Counted from the first letter of the stretch, positions 34,046 to 44,839 are shown. The stretch is DNA of 64,000 nucleotides from Taeniopygia guttata (GCF_048771995.1 NC_133024.1:4531001-4595000), one strand, 5' to 3'. Translations and numbers: made by a program. The notes: generated from the sequence alone by a model not told the origin.

Positions 34046-34409
34046 CCAACCATTTCCTCCTGTTTCACCCCATTATCCCAGCAGCTGTTTGCCCAGTTTG
34101 CCATCCCACCATCACTCCAGCACTTCCACAGGGTCCCACAAACTCCTGGATTAAACAGAGGTGCTAAGAAGATGCATTTTAGGGATCTGATTAAAAAATA
34201 AATAAATAAAAATTAAGAAGACTTGGTTTTATTGCCTGAAAGACTGATTTCTGGATTTAGCTCTGCCACACTGCTGGCAGATGTGGGATGGGGGAGCAGG
34301 AATAAGGATTGGGACCTGGGAAGCTGGGAAAGAACCAGAAATGTGGGGGAAGCTGTCAGAAATGGGCATTTCTGCACCCAGGCTGGGGCCAGCAGGACTG
34401 GGAGTTGCT

Positions 34410-34855
34410 ACAGAAAGCCCAGTGCTCCCAGTTCCCCAGTCCACTTCCCCTAGCTCCATCAGCTCAGTGCTCCCACTTCCCCAGCCCAGTTTCCCAGCTT
34501 CATCAGCTCAGTGCTCCCAGTTTCCCAGCCCAGTTTCCCAATTCCATTAGCCCAGTGCTTGTAGCTCCCCAGCCTCGTTCTACCAGCTCGAGATCAGCCC
34601 AGTGCTCCCAGTTTCCCAGCCCAGCTTCCCCAGACTGACTGCTTCTCCCCTTGCTTAGTTGCTCAGTCCAGTTCTCCCAGATACCCAGCCCAGTCTCTCC
34701 AGCTCTGCAGCTCCTCCCACCAGTGTCTCCAGCCCAGCTCCCCCACTTCCCTCTGCTGCAACAGCCCAGCTCCCTCAGTTCCCCAGCACAGTTTCCCCAG
34801 CTCCCCAGCCCAGATACCCCATTCCCCCAGCCTGTCCTCCCTAGCCCATGACTCC
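34410..34855. repeat. About 45-bp minisatellite, CCCAG-rich
   Basis: The first units start at about 34452 and 34497. Each carries CATCAGCTCAGTGCTCCCA followed by a CCCAGCCCAGTTTCCC-type end. Later units decay into CCCAGC-rich sequence. It is not coding. Confidence 0.75.
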
Positions 34856-35587
34856 CATGCCATCTGTGTTCCAGATAAGGAATGGCCTGTGGTGCCCCAT
34901 GGCTGGACTGGCTGGGAATGTGGATGCTCCTTCTTCCAGCACCAGGACTGCTGGGGGCTGGAAAGGGCCTTAGTGTGATGGCTTTCATCCTTCTGCTTCC
35001 CTGGAGACAGGGTGGGAACAGGCCAGGCTTTCACAGCAGAGCTGCCAGAAAGGGCAGGGAGGGAAGGATGAGGGGTGAGGGTCCCCCTGCACCAGCCACA
35101 CCATCCTATCCTCACCCATCCACTGTGGATGTCCACTTCCAGTGGGATAGGATGCCAGAGATTCCCTTGGCTCCTTTTCCCAGGTGAGGATGCTGTGAGC
35201 AGTGGTGTGGCATGGTGAGCCCTGTGATGCCAGGCCCCCATCTCCTCACAGGTGCTGAGCATGGGGACATCCTTGTGCTCTCCTGTCCCTCTGGGTATTT
35301 TACCCCTGGAAGGGTCTCATCCTGTATAAGGAACTTGGTCCCACATCCCTGCTGCTGAGACAGGCTTTGCTTTGCCATGCTCTCTCATCATTTACACAGT
35401 TATTCATGGGAGCTGGAAGAGGGTTCCTTGGTGCTCCCAAACGGAAAGAGAGAAATCCTGAGTCGGCAGCATTTTCAGAGCTGGATAGGAGCCAGAGCCT
35501 GAGCTTTTCCAAAAATAACATCCTAGTCAGCACTGCCAATGGCAGCATGCCCACCTGCTCCTGGCCACGGTACCATGGGGATGCCAC
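34856..35587. other. Unique intergenic DNA, nothing recognised
   Basis: Mixed-composition sequence between two tandem-repeat blocks. No exon, repeat family or motif was recognised. Confidence 0.5.
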
Positions 35588-35665
35588 GGCTGGACAACCC
35601 TTCCAATTAATAAATTTTCCCAATATGCAACCAAAACCTTCCCTGGCACACAGTGCCCCCTGCAA
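35588..35665 (-). mobile_element. CR1 LINE, short decayed piece
   Basis: GGCTGGACAACCCTTCCAAT and TTTTCCCAATATGCAACC match CR1; little else remains. Confidence 0.55.
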
Positions 35666-35853
35666 GGGGCACAACTCTGCATCCCTCCAACCTGGGCTGC
35701 ATCCCTCTCCCATGGACTGCCCTTCCACCAAGTGCTGAGTTCCCGCCTGGTCTTCCCGGTTTCTCCCCTCCTAATTCCTCCGCCCCGGTGCTCTCGGTCC
35801 CCCCCAGTTCACCCCCAGGTCTCCCCCCGCTCCGCCTCTCGGTGCTTCCCGCA

Positions 35854-36305
35854 GCGGTCCATCCCCGGTCCATCCCCGGTCCCTCCCCGGTTCATCCCCG
35901 GTGCCGCCCCGGTCCCGCCCCGATCCATCCCCGGTCCATCCCCGGTCCCGCCCCGGTCCATCCCCGGTTCATCCCCGGTGCCGCCCCGGTCCATCCCCGG
36001 TCCATCCCCGGTCCCGCCCCGGTCCATCCCCGGTCCCGCCCCGGTCCATCCCCGGTCCATCCCCGGTCCATCCCCGGTCCCGTCCCGATCCCCCCCCCCG
36101 GTCCCTCCCCGGTCCATCCCCGGTCCCGCCCCGGTCCCGCCCCGGTCCCGCCCCGGTCCCGCCCCGGTCCCTCCCCGGTCCATCCCCGGTCCCGCCCCGG
36201 TCCCGCCCCGGTCCCGCCCCGGTCCATCCCCGGTCCATCCCCGGTCCCGCCCCGATCCCGCCCCGGTCCCGCCCCGGTCCCGCCCCGGTCCCATCGCGCC
36301 CCGCG
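35854..36305. repeat. 11-bp GC-rich minisatellite at the STARD10 promoter
   Basis: About 40 units of GGTCCATCCCC and GGTCCCGCCCC (11 bp) in mixed order end about 80 bp before the STARD10 start codon. The minus strand gives GGGGCGGGACC, an Sp1/KLF-like box in every second-type unit, and regularly spaced G4 runs separated by 7 bases, compatible with G-quadruplexes. All frames are open only because the repeat lacks stop codons. Confidence 0.92.
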
Positions 36306-36384
36306 CCCCGCAATGCCGCCCTAGGGGCTGGCGCCTCCCGCGGCACCGGCACCGGCACCGGCGGGGTGGGGGCGTTCCGGGGCC

Positions 36385-36567
36385 ATGTCGGGTCACGACA
36401 GCGGCATGTCGAGTCGCGACAGCGTGCAGATCCCCGACGACCGGGACTTCGGGGCGTTCCGGGCGCAGTGCGAGTCGGAGCGCGGCTGGAGCCTCACCTA
36501 CAGCAAGGGCGGGGTGGGGGTCTGGGTGCAGCTGCTGGAGCCCGAGCGCGCCCTCCACAAGATCAAG
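36385..36567 (+). CDS. STARD10: STARD10 coding exon 1
   Basis: The exon has 183 nt from the ATG at 36385 to HKIK, with donor GTGAGA (phase 0). The bird protein reads VGVWVQLLEPERALHKIK; human has VSVWVQAVEMDRTLHKIK. A second in-frame ATG lies at codon 8. Confidence 0.95.
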
Positions 36568-39500
36568 GTGAGATCTCCCTCCCGGCACACCCTGGTACGC
36601 GGTGAGATGTCCCCATCCACCCCCGGGCACCCCCGGTGCACGGTGAGACCCCGCCCCGGCATCCCCCTGGGATTGGGGTACCCAGCGGCGAGGATGGGGC
36701 GCGGGGACGGGTGGATGCAGGAGGGACCGAGGACCCCACAGTGAATGGGAGCTCGGGGTTTAACCAGCACCCAGGGGTGAGTGGGAATCTCCGGGAATAG
36801 CGGGGTCCCTCAGGTGATGCAGCACCTTGGGGTGAGTGGGGACTTGGCCAGCAGGGACCCCGGGACAGGTGGGGTTAACTGGCACGCCAGGACAAATGGG
36901 CAGTCTGGGACTCCAGGGCCAAGCCAGGGACAAACAGGAACCCCCAGGGCATGTGGGGCCATGGGTCCTCCCCACTTCACCCACTGGGAATGCATCTCCC
37001 ATGCTTGCTGCACACCAGGGGTAGGCTTAGGGACTTCTTGGAGCCTGCAGCCACTGGCCTGCTATCATTGGGGTTGTCCCCCTTGCCCAGAGCTCCCTAT
37101 GTCCCCACTGTGTTTCCCTGTGGGTCTCTTCTCTCTTGGTGTGCTGGCACAGGCAGGTGCACGCTTATCCCGGCTCTTCCCTCTTGCAAAGTGGGGACAC
37201 CGGGATTCCAAGAGACAACTTGAGACAGGAGCAGTGTACAGATGGGGTTACACTGGAGTCTCTGGCTGGTGTCCCTGTCCCTGCTGGCACCTCCATGATG
37301 CTCTCCTGGTGTAGTGGGTGGCATCACCCTTGTCCTGGTGTTGATCCCGGGTGGTGGTGGTGGCAGCAGTGACAGTGCGGCCTGCTTACACACTGCTCTG
37401 CAGCAGGCGAGCAGTTGGCACCAGCACTGCTGGTGAAACCTATCCTTGGGGCACTGGCAGTGGCTATGCAACCACTGGGTTGCTTCCACTGTAGCATGTT
37501 GGAGGAGTTTGGGCTGCCGTGAGCCAGGAACAGGTCCCCGTTGTGCCCTGGTGGCAGCAGTGTGCTCTGGGAGGGGGGGATGGTGGGCTCTGGGGTGTAG
37601 GGAGTCTCTGGTGCCACTTGCAGCCTACCCCACAGAGGTGGAGACCCATGGTGGGTGGGATGTGGAAGATCCATCACTGTGGCATCCAGGCATGGCTCTG
37701 TGTGACAGTGCATCCCGACCTCCCCCCCTCCAAGCTCCTCGTGTCCCCTAGCCCTGCTGTTTGCTCTTGGGGGTTGCATCCCAAAACATTCCCCGGACTG
37801 AGGTGGCGCTTGGGTACGTCCCGTCCCCTCCCTGTCGCACAATCCCAGTGTGCCACGTCGGCATGGCAGGGACCCAGCCCACTCCAGGATGTCCTGGCAC
37901 AGCTGCTCCCGTGGCACCTGGAGTTGTCTTTTGCCTGTGGGGGTCCCTGAGCCAGGTTTCCACACCCTCCTAGACAAATCCTGCTTGGAAAGGTCCTGCT
38001 GGGTGTTCATAATGTTGATTCCACGTGTGTGCCACTGGGTATTGGAGACCCTGTGGGGTAACAGTCCTTGTCCCCACCCCGTGGCCCCCAGCAGCACCCA
38101 GGTCCACCATCCCACCTAGGATGAAATGCTCCTGCTGGGAGCATTCCATTGAAAAGATGGACACACGTGGCACAGCAAGGGGCCCAGGGGTTTGCCCCTT
38201 ATGCTGGGGGGGTCTCTTTGTGGGTGCTGGGGATTCCCTGCTGCTTCCAAGAGCTGGTTTCCCCCTGAATTCATCCTGGATTCTTCCTGGATTCCTTGCC
38301 TAATTAAGTGGAACCTGAAGGTCTCGCCCTGCTTTGAGGCTGCCGCCCCCTCCTCCCCGCCCCCCTCCATTAGGGATGCAGCTCCCGTCTAACCTGTTTT
38401 CTGGAGTCTGGGAACAAGCTGGTACCATGGCTGATTTCTCAGTGGGACATCTAGGGGCCTTGGGACTGGTTATAGGTTGGGGGAACCCAGCCAGGACACC
38501 CCATCCTACCCGGTGGGGCAGTGAGTTGGTACCTGGGCATCTGAGATCTCCCAGGGATGATGGTTTTCCCTCTAAATGGGCTGTTCCCAGAGGATGACCA
38601 GGAGCCAACCTGTAGGATGCAGTGGAAAGATTTGGGGTGTTGGTGAAGCTGCCAGTGAGGATGAGCTTGGGGACCCCCTTGGTGGCTGCAGCCCTCACCA
38701 CTCCCCCAGGCAGTGGTGGTGGATCTCCCCTTTGGATCTGCTCCTGTCCCACAGTCTGGCACCCATTTTATGTTCCCTCGGGCATAGCATAACCCCAGCC
38801 CTGGGGACTTCATCTCTTTCTCCTCCACCTCCTCTTCCTCCTCCTCCTCCTCACCCCATTAGTCAATATTGACTCAGGGTTGGGTGTGCATTTCCAGGCG
38901 CTTCCCAGGTGGCACCATCCCCTCTCCCGCTGCGACCCTCCTGGCACTCCCCCAGGATGTGAGTCACCTGCAGGGCAAGTCCTGCACTACTGGCTTGACC
39001 AGCCTTGCTGCTCTGGGCATAATCCACCTGAGCATGGTGCTGGGCTGGCCTGGGTGCAGGTGGGAGCAGGGATTCTTCAAGAAAATCATCCAGGAAGGCT
39101 CTTCCCAAAACTGCCCTGCAGTGGTGGGTGTTCCCAGACAAGTTTTTGGGTTAGTGGAGGAGCTGGAGATGGACTCTGTGGAACAGGGATGGGTCTCTGA
39201 GACTGAGGATAAGCACTGTGGGGTTGAGGGCAGACTCCATGGGGCAGGGATGGATCTGTGGGGTTGAGGATCAGCACTGTGGGGGAACTGTGTCTCACCA
39301 AGTGGCATGTGAGGCTGTGCCCCATTGCTGGGTGCTTTTGTGCTCCTTCCTAGGGCTGGGAGGGTCTCTAGTACCACATGCTGGGGTGACAGGGCCAGCC
39401 CTAAATCCTGAACCGCAGGGGTCTGGAGAAGCAGATGCCATCCCTGGGGATAAACAGGAGCCAGTGGCATTCCCAGGGACAGGCTGCTGCCTGTTCTCCC

Positions 39501-41959
39501 TGCCCCACGCTTGGCTCCTTGACCTTGGCAGATGGCATCCCTGCTACTGGGGTGGCCACCCTCACCTTTCTGTTCTCCTTGTCTCTTTGCCTTCCCTGGA
39601 TCTGGCTGTTGTAGTCACGGAGCAGCTCCTCACTCTGCACCCCTCCAACACCTTCTGTGTGATCCATGTTGCCCCAAGGCACCAGCACAGCATACTGGCT
39701 CCTCTTGGCTCCCCTGTGCAGGGATGCCACTTTGTGGGGAGCACATCCACAGTGATGGGGGGACAGGTGGGAAGCAGGGTCCCCTGGTAGCCAGGATTCA
39801 GCTCCACACTGCCTTGAGGCCCTGCATGCCTGTGCTACGGCGTGGCTCTGGGTAGCAAACTGAGCTGCTCTTTGGGATCCAGGCCTTCTTGGAGGAGGAT
39901 GTATTGAGAGGAGACAGCTCCACCCCACTTGCTGGGGCTTCCCACAGCCACCTTCCCACTTGGGGGTCCCAATGGTCATCCTCCCACCACAAGGTCCCCG
40001 CTGCCATCCTGCTGGGGATCCCCACAGCTGACCTCCTGTGCAGGGGTCCCCATGGCCACTCTCCCACCCTGGGGAGCCCCTGGCAGGTCTCTCATGCCCC
40101 CTGCCTTGCAGTGCAGGATGGAGTGCAGGGACGTGCCGGCGGAGACGCTGTACGACGTGCTCCACGACATCGAGTACCGCAAGAAGTGGGACACCAATGT
40201 CATCGAGACCTTTGACATCGGGAGGCTGACAGCCAACTCTGATGTGGGCTACTACGCCTGTGAGGAGGGGCCAGGGGGATCTGGGCGGTCCTGGGGGAGG
40301 GCTGAATCCCAGGGCTGCTACCACTCCACCCCTGGGTTTGGCGTCTGGGGGATCTGTGGTGTCTGGCTTTGGAGGGAGGAGCCTGTATACCAGTTTGCGG
40401 GGATTTGGAGAAGGGGACCCCATTCTTGAAGGTGGGTGTCTCACTCTGGAACATCCCACCCGGTGCTGTCCCTAGGGAGGTGTCCCAAGCCCCTGAAGAA
40501 CCGGGACGTGGTCACACTCCGCTCCTGGCTGCCCATGGGCTCTGACTACATCATCATGAACTACTCTGTCAAGCATCCTGTGAGTTTAGTGGGGCACCAG
40601 GGGTCCTGTGGTGCTGGGCTGGGGCTGGGGCTCACTCAGAGCTTGGGGAGATAGGCTGGAGGGTTGAGGGGGTCGTGACAGCCCTGCTTGTGGCTGGTGC
40701 CTGCTGTAGCCCACCTGCCCTGCCACTGACTCACGTTCCCTCCTTGTTGCCCACCACAGAAGTACCCCCCCCGCAAGGACATGGTGCGGGCTGTCTCCAT
40801 TCAGACAGGCTACCTGATCGAGGGGACAGGAGCCAAGAGCTGCACCATCACCTACCTGGCACAGGTGGACCCCAAAGGTGAGAGAGGGACCCCCCAGCTC
40901 TGTGCCCTGGGGCTCAGCACCCTCAAGTCCTTCCCTCATGTCAGGGTGTGCTTGGGGGGCCCTGTGGGGTCCTTGTGGAACTCAAGGGGGCTTATGGGTT
41001 CTCAGTGTAGGCTCATTGGGAGTTCAGGGTGGCCTCTGTTGGGGCTTAATGGGGGCTTTGGGCTCAGTGAGGGCTCAAGAGTAGCTTGTGGGGCTCAGGG
41101 TGGGCTAGGGGAAGGCTGAATAGGCACTCACTTGGACTTAATGAGAGCTCAGGTTGAGCTGGAGGTGGCTCAGTGGGGATTCTTTTTGGGCTCTGGGATT
41201 TCAGGGCAGGGTCAGTAGGGCTTCAAGAAGTCTCAGGTTGAGCTCAGGGGGACTCGGGATGGGTTCAGGAGGACCTGTGGATATGCTCAAGGTGGGCTTG
41301 GAAGCATCAGCAGGAGCATCTTGGGATGCAGCCAGAGCCGAGCATGGAGCAATGTCAGGAGGAAACATCTTGGATGTCTTCTCTTGAAATCTTTAATTTT
41401 TTGGGGTTGAAGAGGGACCCAAAATGCTGAAGTCACTATTTTTGACTTCTGCAAGAGCAGAGAGCAGTATGGATTGAACCCTGTTCCCTCTCTCTAGCCA
41501 CATGTGCCCACTGAGAGTGCTGTGGGGGTCCTGGTTTTTAGGATTTTTAGGCACCTGGGGGATGCTGGGGGTCCCACTCCCAGCCACCCCTCCCTTCTCT
41601 CCAGGTTCTTTACCGAAGTGGGTGGTGAACAAATCCTCCCAGTTCCTGGCCCCCAAGGTGAGTCTGCAGCGTGGGTGTGGGGCTGGTGTGGGGGTAAGGG
41701 GTCTCTGTGCCCATCTCACTCTTCCTCCCAGGCGATGAAGAAGATGTACAAGGCATGCCTCAAGTACCCTGAGTGGAAGCAGAAGCATGACCCTCACTTC
41801 AAGCCCTGGCTGTTCCCGGAGCAGAGCCGACTCCCAGCCCTGGCACTCTCTGAGCTCTCCCTCCAGCATGCGGATTCCCTGGAAAACATTGATGAGAGCT
41901 CCCTGGCCGAGAGCAAGGAGGACCGTGGCGAGGGCAGTGATGAGGACAGCCTGACCTGA
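36385..41959 (+). CDS. STARD10: STARD10 (PCTP-like), complete, six coding exons
   Basis: A START-domain lipid transfer protein. The family moves phosphatidylcholine and phosphatidylethanolamine between membranes, and in mammals it is noted in liver bile-lipid handling and pancreatic beta cells. Six exons join in frame to 277 codons plus stop; human has 291. Conserved blocks are SVQIPDDRDF, ETLYDVLHDIEYRKKWD, CPKPLKNRDVVTLRSWLPMG, DYIIMNYSVKHPKYPPRKD, KGSLPKWVVNKSSQFLAPK and MKKMYKACLKYPEWKQKH. The C-terminus keeps the acidic EGSDEDSLT tail, where the human protein has a reported CK2 site. The START domain covers roughly residues 17-220. The N-terminus (MSGHDSGMSSRDSV) is shorter than and unlike human before SVQ. 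The gene looks intact. Confidence 0.97.
36568..40111 (+). other. STARD10: STARD10 intron 1
   Basis: A 3.5-kb GC-rich intron with no CR1. An imperfect duplication of about 60 bp lies at 39171-39285 (GGGATGG...GGATNAGCACTGTGGGG units). Long open frames on both strands are composition effects. Nothing else was recognised. Confidence 0.7.
40112..40259 (+). CDS. STARD10: STARD10 coding exon 2
   Basis: A 148-nt exon with acceptor TTGCAG and donor GTGAGG, ending in phase 1. It encodes CRMECRDVPAETLYDVLHD to DVGYYA, almost identical to human. Confidence 0.96.
40476..40579 (+). CDS. STARD10: STARD10 coding exon 3
   Basis: A 104-nt exon with acceptor CCCTAG and donor GTGAGT, ending in phase 0. It encodes WRCPKPLKNRDVVTLRSWLP to NYSVKHP, the core of the START fold. 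Confidence 0.96.
40760..40877 (+). CDS. STARD10: STARD10 coding exon 4
   Basis: A 118-nt exon with acceptor CCACAG and donor GTGAGA, ending in phase 1. It encodes KYPPRKDMVRAVSIQTGYLI to YLAQVDPK. Confidence 0.96.
40878..41604 (+). other. STARD10: STARD10 intron 4 with GGGCTCA-type tandem sequence
   Basis: From about 40970 to 41290 the intron repeats short GGGGCTCAGNGTGGGCTCA-like words in an irregular tandem. No exon was seen. Introns 2, 3 and 5 are short (216, 180 and 74 bp) and featureless. Confidence 0.6.
41605..41657 (+). CDS. STARD10: STARD10 coding exon 5
   Basis: A 53-nt exon with acceptor CTCCAG and donor GTGAGT. It encodes GSLPKWVVNKSSQFLAPK, whose first codon is split with exon 4. 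It matches human in every residue recalled. Confidence 0.96.
41732..41959 (+). CDS. STARD10: STARD10 coding exon 6 and stop
   Basis: A 228-nt exon with acceptor TCCCAG, ending at TGA 41957-41959. It encodes AMKKMYKACLKYPEWKQKHD, the START C-terminal helix, and a tail with LALSELSLQHADSLENIDES and an acidic Ser-rich end. Confidence 0.96.
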   Translation, partial: AMKKMYKACLKYPEWKQKHDPHFKPWLFPEQSRLPALALSELSLQHADSLENIDESSLAESKEDRGEGSDEDSLT

Positions 41960-42424
41960 TTCCCCTGGGAGCTCCTCTCCTTGTTCCCCTGGCTGGGACA
42001 GCCTGACATGACACCCCCCTGGGGGCTCCTCTCCCTATCCCCCCACTTCCAACATGGTTTGTGTCTCTATCTCACACACCTGTACACATGCACCCCCACT
42101 TTGGGTTCAGGGGGACCCTCCCATTGTTGTACCCCTGTCTGGGGACAGCAGGGGCATAGTGGGTCCCCCAGGGTGAGAAGTTTGGGGTTGTCTGGTCACT
42201 CAGCCCTTGTGGGACACCAGTGTTTTCCCTATAGGTGGCAAACCCAAAGTGACCTTCAGCTTTTGTGGGGGCAGAGGAAAAGGGGGGCCCTGTGCCTGTT
42301 CCTCAGCCCTGGAGACCCTTCCACTGAGCTCCCCCTCTGCCCCCCATCCTTGCTCCCCATCTCTGTTATGGTCCAACAGAACTGCCTTCATCCCATGGGA
42401 TCCCCACCCCCAGCAGGGGGTGCT

Positions 42425-42860
42425 TGGGCACCTGCCTGCACCTCTGGGCATGCAGAGGGGTTTTTGGGGGGCTTCTGGCACCTCCTGGCATGCTGGGAAG
42501 GAGGGCCTTTGGGGATTTTTGGCATCTCCAAGCATGTAGAGGGGAAGCTTCTAGGCTCCTGGCACCTCCAGCATGTTGGAGGGGATGTTGGGGTCTTACC
42601 TTCAGGCATGTGGGATGTGTTGAGGGGCTCATGGCACCTCCAGATACGCTGTGGCAGATGTTTTGGGGGCTCCTGGGATCTCCATTCATGTTGTGGGGGG
42701 TCTTACGGGCTCTCAGCATCTTCAGGTTTGTTTGGGGGAGGCTTTGGGATAAGCTCACACCTCCAGGTGTGCCCAGTGTCTCTGGGGGCTCCCAGCATCT
42801 TCAGGCACGTTGAGAGGACTTGGGGGGACTCCTGGCACCTCCAGGTGTTCTGTGGGTCTC
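42425..42860 (+). repeat. About 50-bp minisatellite in STARD10 3' UTR
   Basis: Eight or nine degenerate units share GGGGGCTCCTGGCACCTCC and a following GGCATGTTG-like word. They lie wholly inside the predicted 3' UTR. Confidence 0.75.
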
Positions 42861-43063
42861 TGAAGGCTCCTGTCCCCTCCCCTGCCTTTCTAGGATGGGG
42901 ACCCTTTCCAAGCTGGGTGCCTGAACCCTTCCTCCACTGGAATTTGAGGCCTTGACTGGGGGTTTGGGAGCTGGTTTTTGGCCATGCTCCTGCCCCCTTC
43001 TTTTCTGGGGGTGCACAGGGACATGGGAGATTTTGTACCTTGTACCAGAGCTGATTATTTAGG

Positions 43064-43069
43064 AATAAA
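43064..43069 (+). promoter_or_regulatory. STARD10: Poly(A) signal AATAAA of STARD10
   Basis: AATAAA lies 1.1 kb after the stop codon, followed by an AT-rich stretch and a GTGG-type downstream region. It is the only such hexamer seen in a suitable place after the stop. Confidence 0.7.
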
Positions 43070-43774
43070 ATAATTAAATCTGGCATGGGAGGGACTCAAC
43101 CTCTGTCCCACCTTGGTCCTTTGAGAGCCATCCCTGTCCCCATAGTGCATTCAGGCAGGGGGTCCCTGCTCATGGTGGGTGCTGGTCAGACCCTCGGGGG
43201 TTGTGGGACTGTCATCTCCAGGGGATTTTGGGTGGTGGTGATGCCACCAGAGGGTGACAGAGAAACCCCTAAAATGAATTTGCACTGGGCACTAACTAGG
43301 CATGAGGCTACATACATGCCCCTGTAGTTTTTCCCACAGCCCCAGCCAAGCCAGTACCACCAGTACATTTTCCCCAAAACCTCCTCTGGGAGAGGAGACT
43401 GAATTTTTGGGCACTCTGGGGGGATACATCCTGGCTTCTCTAGGAGGAGAATACTGGGGAACAGAGCTGACACTCCCAGGGATTGTGGTGCTTTTGTGGA
43501 GCCCTGGGACTCTTGTCTCCTCCTGGGGGTATACCCAGGGTGCTTGTGCACCCCACTTTGCCCTCCTACTGCTGTGGCACCCCAAAACCTCAGCAGGCCC
43601 CAGCCCTTCTCTGTGCCCTAGCAGGGTCTTGGTGGGTGGCATTGTCCAGCACGTGCCATTCTCTGTGCCTGTACCTCTGTCACCTGTGGGACAGGGGTGG
43701 GCACTAGGGACTTGCTTCCCATTTCTCCTCTTAATTTCCACCCCCCCACACACACCCTCCTGCACTGATCCCAA

Positions 43775-43784
43775 CTAAAAATAG
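43775..43784 (+). promoter_or_regulatory. Perfect MEF2 motif upstream of a small open exon
   Basis: CTAAAAATAG fits the MEF2 consensus YTAWWWWTAR exactly. An E-box CACCTG follows about 30 bp downstream (about 43812), and a small open frame starts at 43833. Confidence 0.45.
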
Positions 43785-43832
43785 AACTCAATTAAAAAGG
43801 AACCTGGCCACCACCTGCCTGGCAGGTTGGAA

Positions 43833-43907
43833 ATGGAGCTGAAGTGGATACAGGACACCCTGCAGCGGCTCTGGAGCCAGGGGGACACGGAGCAGGGCAG
43901 TGACGGG
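43833..43907 (+). CDS. Candidate small first exon, 25 codons, unrecognised
   Basis: ATG at 43833 opens MELKWIQDTLQRLWSQGDTE and then QGSDG, up to a possible donor GTAAAG at 43908 (phase 0). I do not recognise it. The amphipathic, Trp-containing composition and the MEF2/E-box motifs just upstream make it look like a tissue-specific first exon, perhaps of ARAP1 or of an unannotated micropeptide. It could equally be a chance frame. Confidence 0.3.
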
Positions 43908-44308
43908 GTAAAGCCCCTTGTGGGGAGGGTTTAGGTCTGTCAGTTCTGGGAAGTTGCAGCTCCAGAGAGGGAAGATGGCTCCAAAGGGAAGTGGAATATG
44001 CTCTGGCACACGGGGTTGAGAAGACCTGGGGTGCAGGTAGGATATATGGAGGGGGGTAGTGATCTAAGGGTGTGCTGGGGACACTCAGGTACTGACATGG
44101 GTCATCCCTGAAATGTGCTGGGAAGGACTACAAGGCTTCAGCCCTTCAGACCATTGGGGTCTCAGACAGCACTTTGTTCTGTGACACCCCCAAACTGGGT
44201 AAGGCCATGGCACCCTCATCCTCTGCCAAAGGCTCTGGGAGGGTATCCCCCCCCAGATTGATCTGAGCATCCAGGATAGGACAGCAGGGGCATGTGGTGG
44301 TTCTGGGG

Positions 44309-44470
44309 AGCAGGATGGGATAACGTGGGGGATGTGATGGCTCTGGGGAGTGGGATAAGGAGCGGAGGGATGTGGGAGTGGGAATTGCAGCAGGATGGGA
44401 TAACGTGGGGGATGTGATGGCTCTGGGGAGTGGGGTAAGGAGCGGAGGGATGTGGGAGTGGGAATTCCAG
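44309..44470. repeat. 80-bp tandem duplication
   Basis: Two nearly identical copies, each carrying CAGGATGGGATAACGTGGGG, start at 44311 and 44391. The high identity suggests a recent duplication. Confidence 0.85.
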
Positions 44471-44839
44471 GAGTAAGGGGGGGGGATGCAAGCAGTAAAG
44501 GAGCTTTTTAGGCTATTTCACGCTGGTCCCCTGGCTGAGCCCCACTGAGCACCATGCCCTAACTGTGGGGCTGAGCCGTGGCCCCTCCTGCCCTGGCCTC
44601 GCGTGGGCGAGGGGCCGAGCAGGGGGGCCCTTCCCACCCCCGGAGCAGGCAGCCAGCGTGTCCCGGTCCCTGAGCGCCGGCATGAAAGGACCATTGTCCC
44701 AGGCTGGGCAGCCGTGAGGGCTGCCCATGGGCACCCCACATCCCCTCTGCGTCCCCAAACCCTCCCACTCTCCTTCTGACCCCCCACTAAGACCTTGGGA
44801 ATTGCGTGGGGAGGCAAGAACCCCCTCCCACGCAACCAA

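Larger units (their letters stand above)
35740..36720 (+). promoter_or_regulatory. STARD10: CpG island and promoter of STARD10
   Basis: Very high GC and CpG extend from the 11-bp minisatellite through coding exon 1. No TATA box is seen. The 5' UTR should lie in about 36300-36384, but the start site is not visible from sequence alone. Confidence 0.7.
41960..43085 (+). other. STARD10: STARD10 3' UTR
   Basis: Untranslated region from the stop to just past a canonical poly(A) signal. It contains a minisatellite at 42425-42860. Its 3' end is inferred from the AATAAA at 43064. Confidence 0.7.

Noticed and set aside
35653-36630. Pro/Arg/Ser-rich (plus) and Gly/Asp/Arg-rich (minus) frames of up to 279 codons over the 11-bp repeat
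   Set aside because: The repeat has no stop in most frames, and STARD10 exon 1 begins in its own frame after it.
39401-40459. 352-codon minus-strand open frame
   Set aside because: It is antisense to STARD10 intron 1 and exon 2; GC-rich DNA with few stops explains it.
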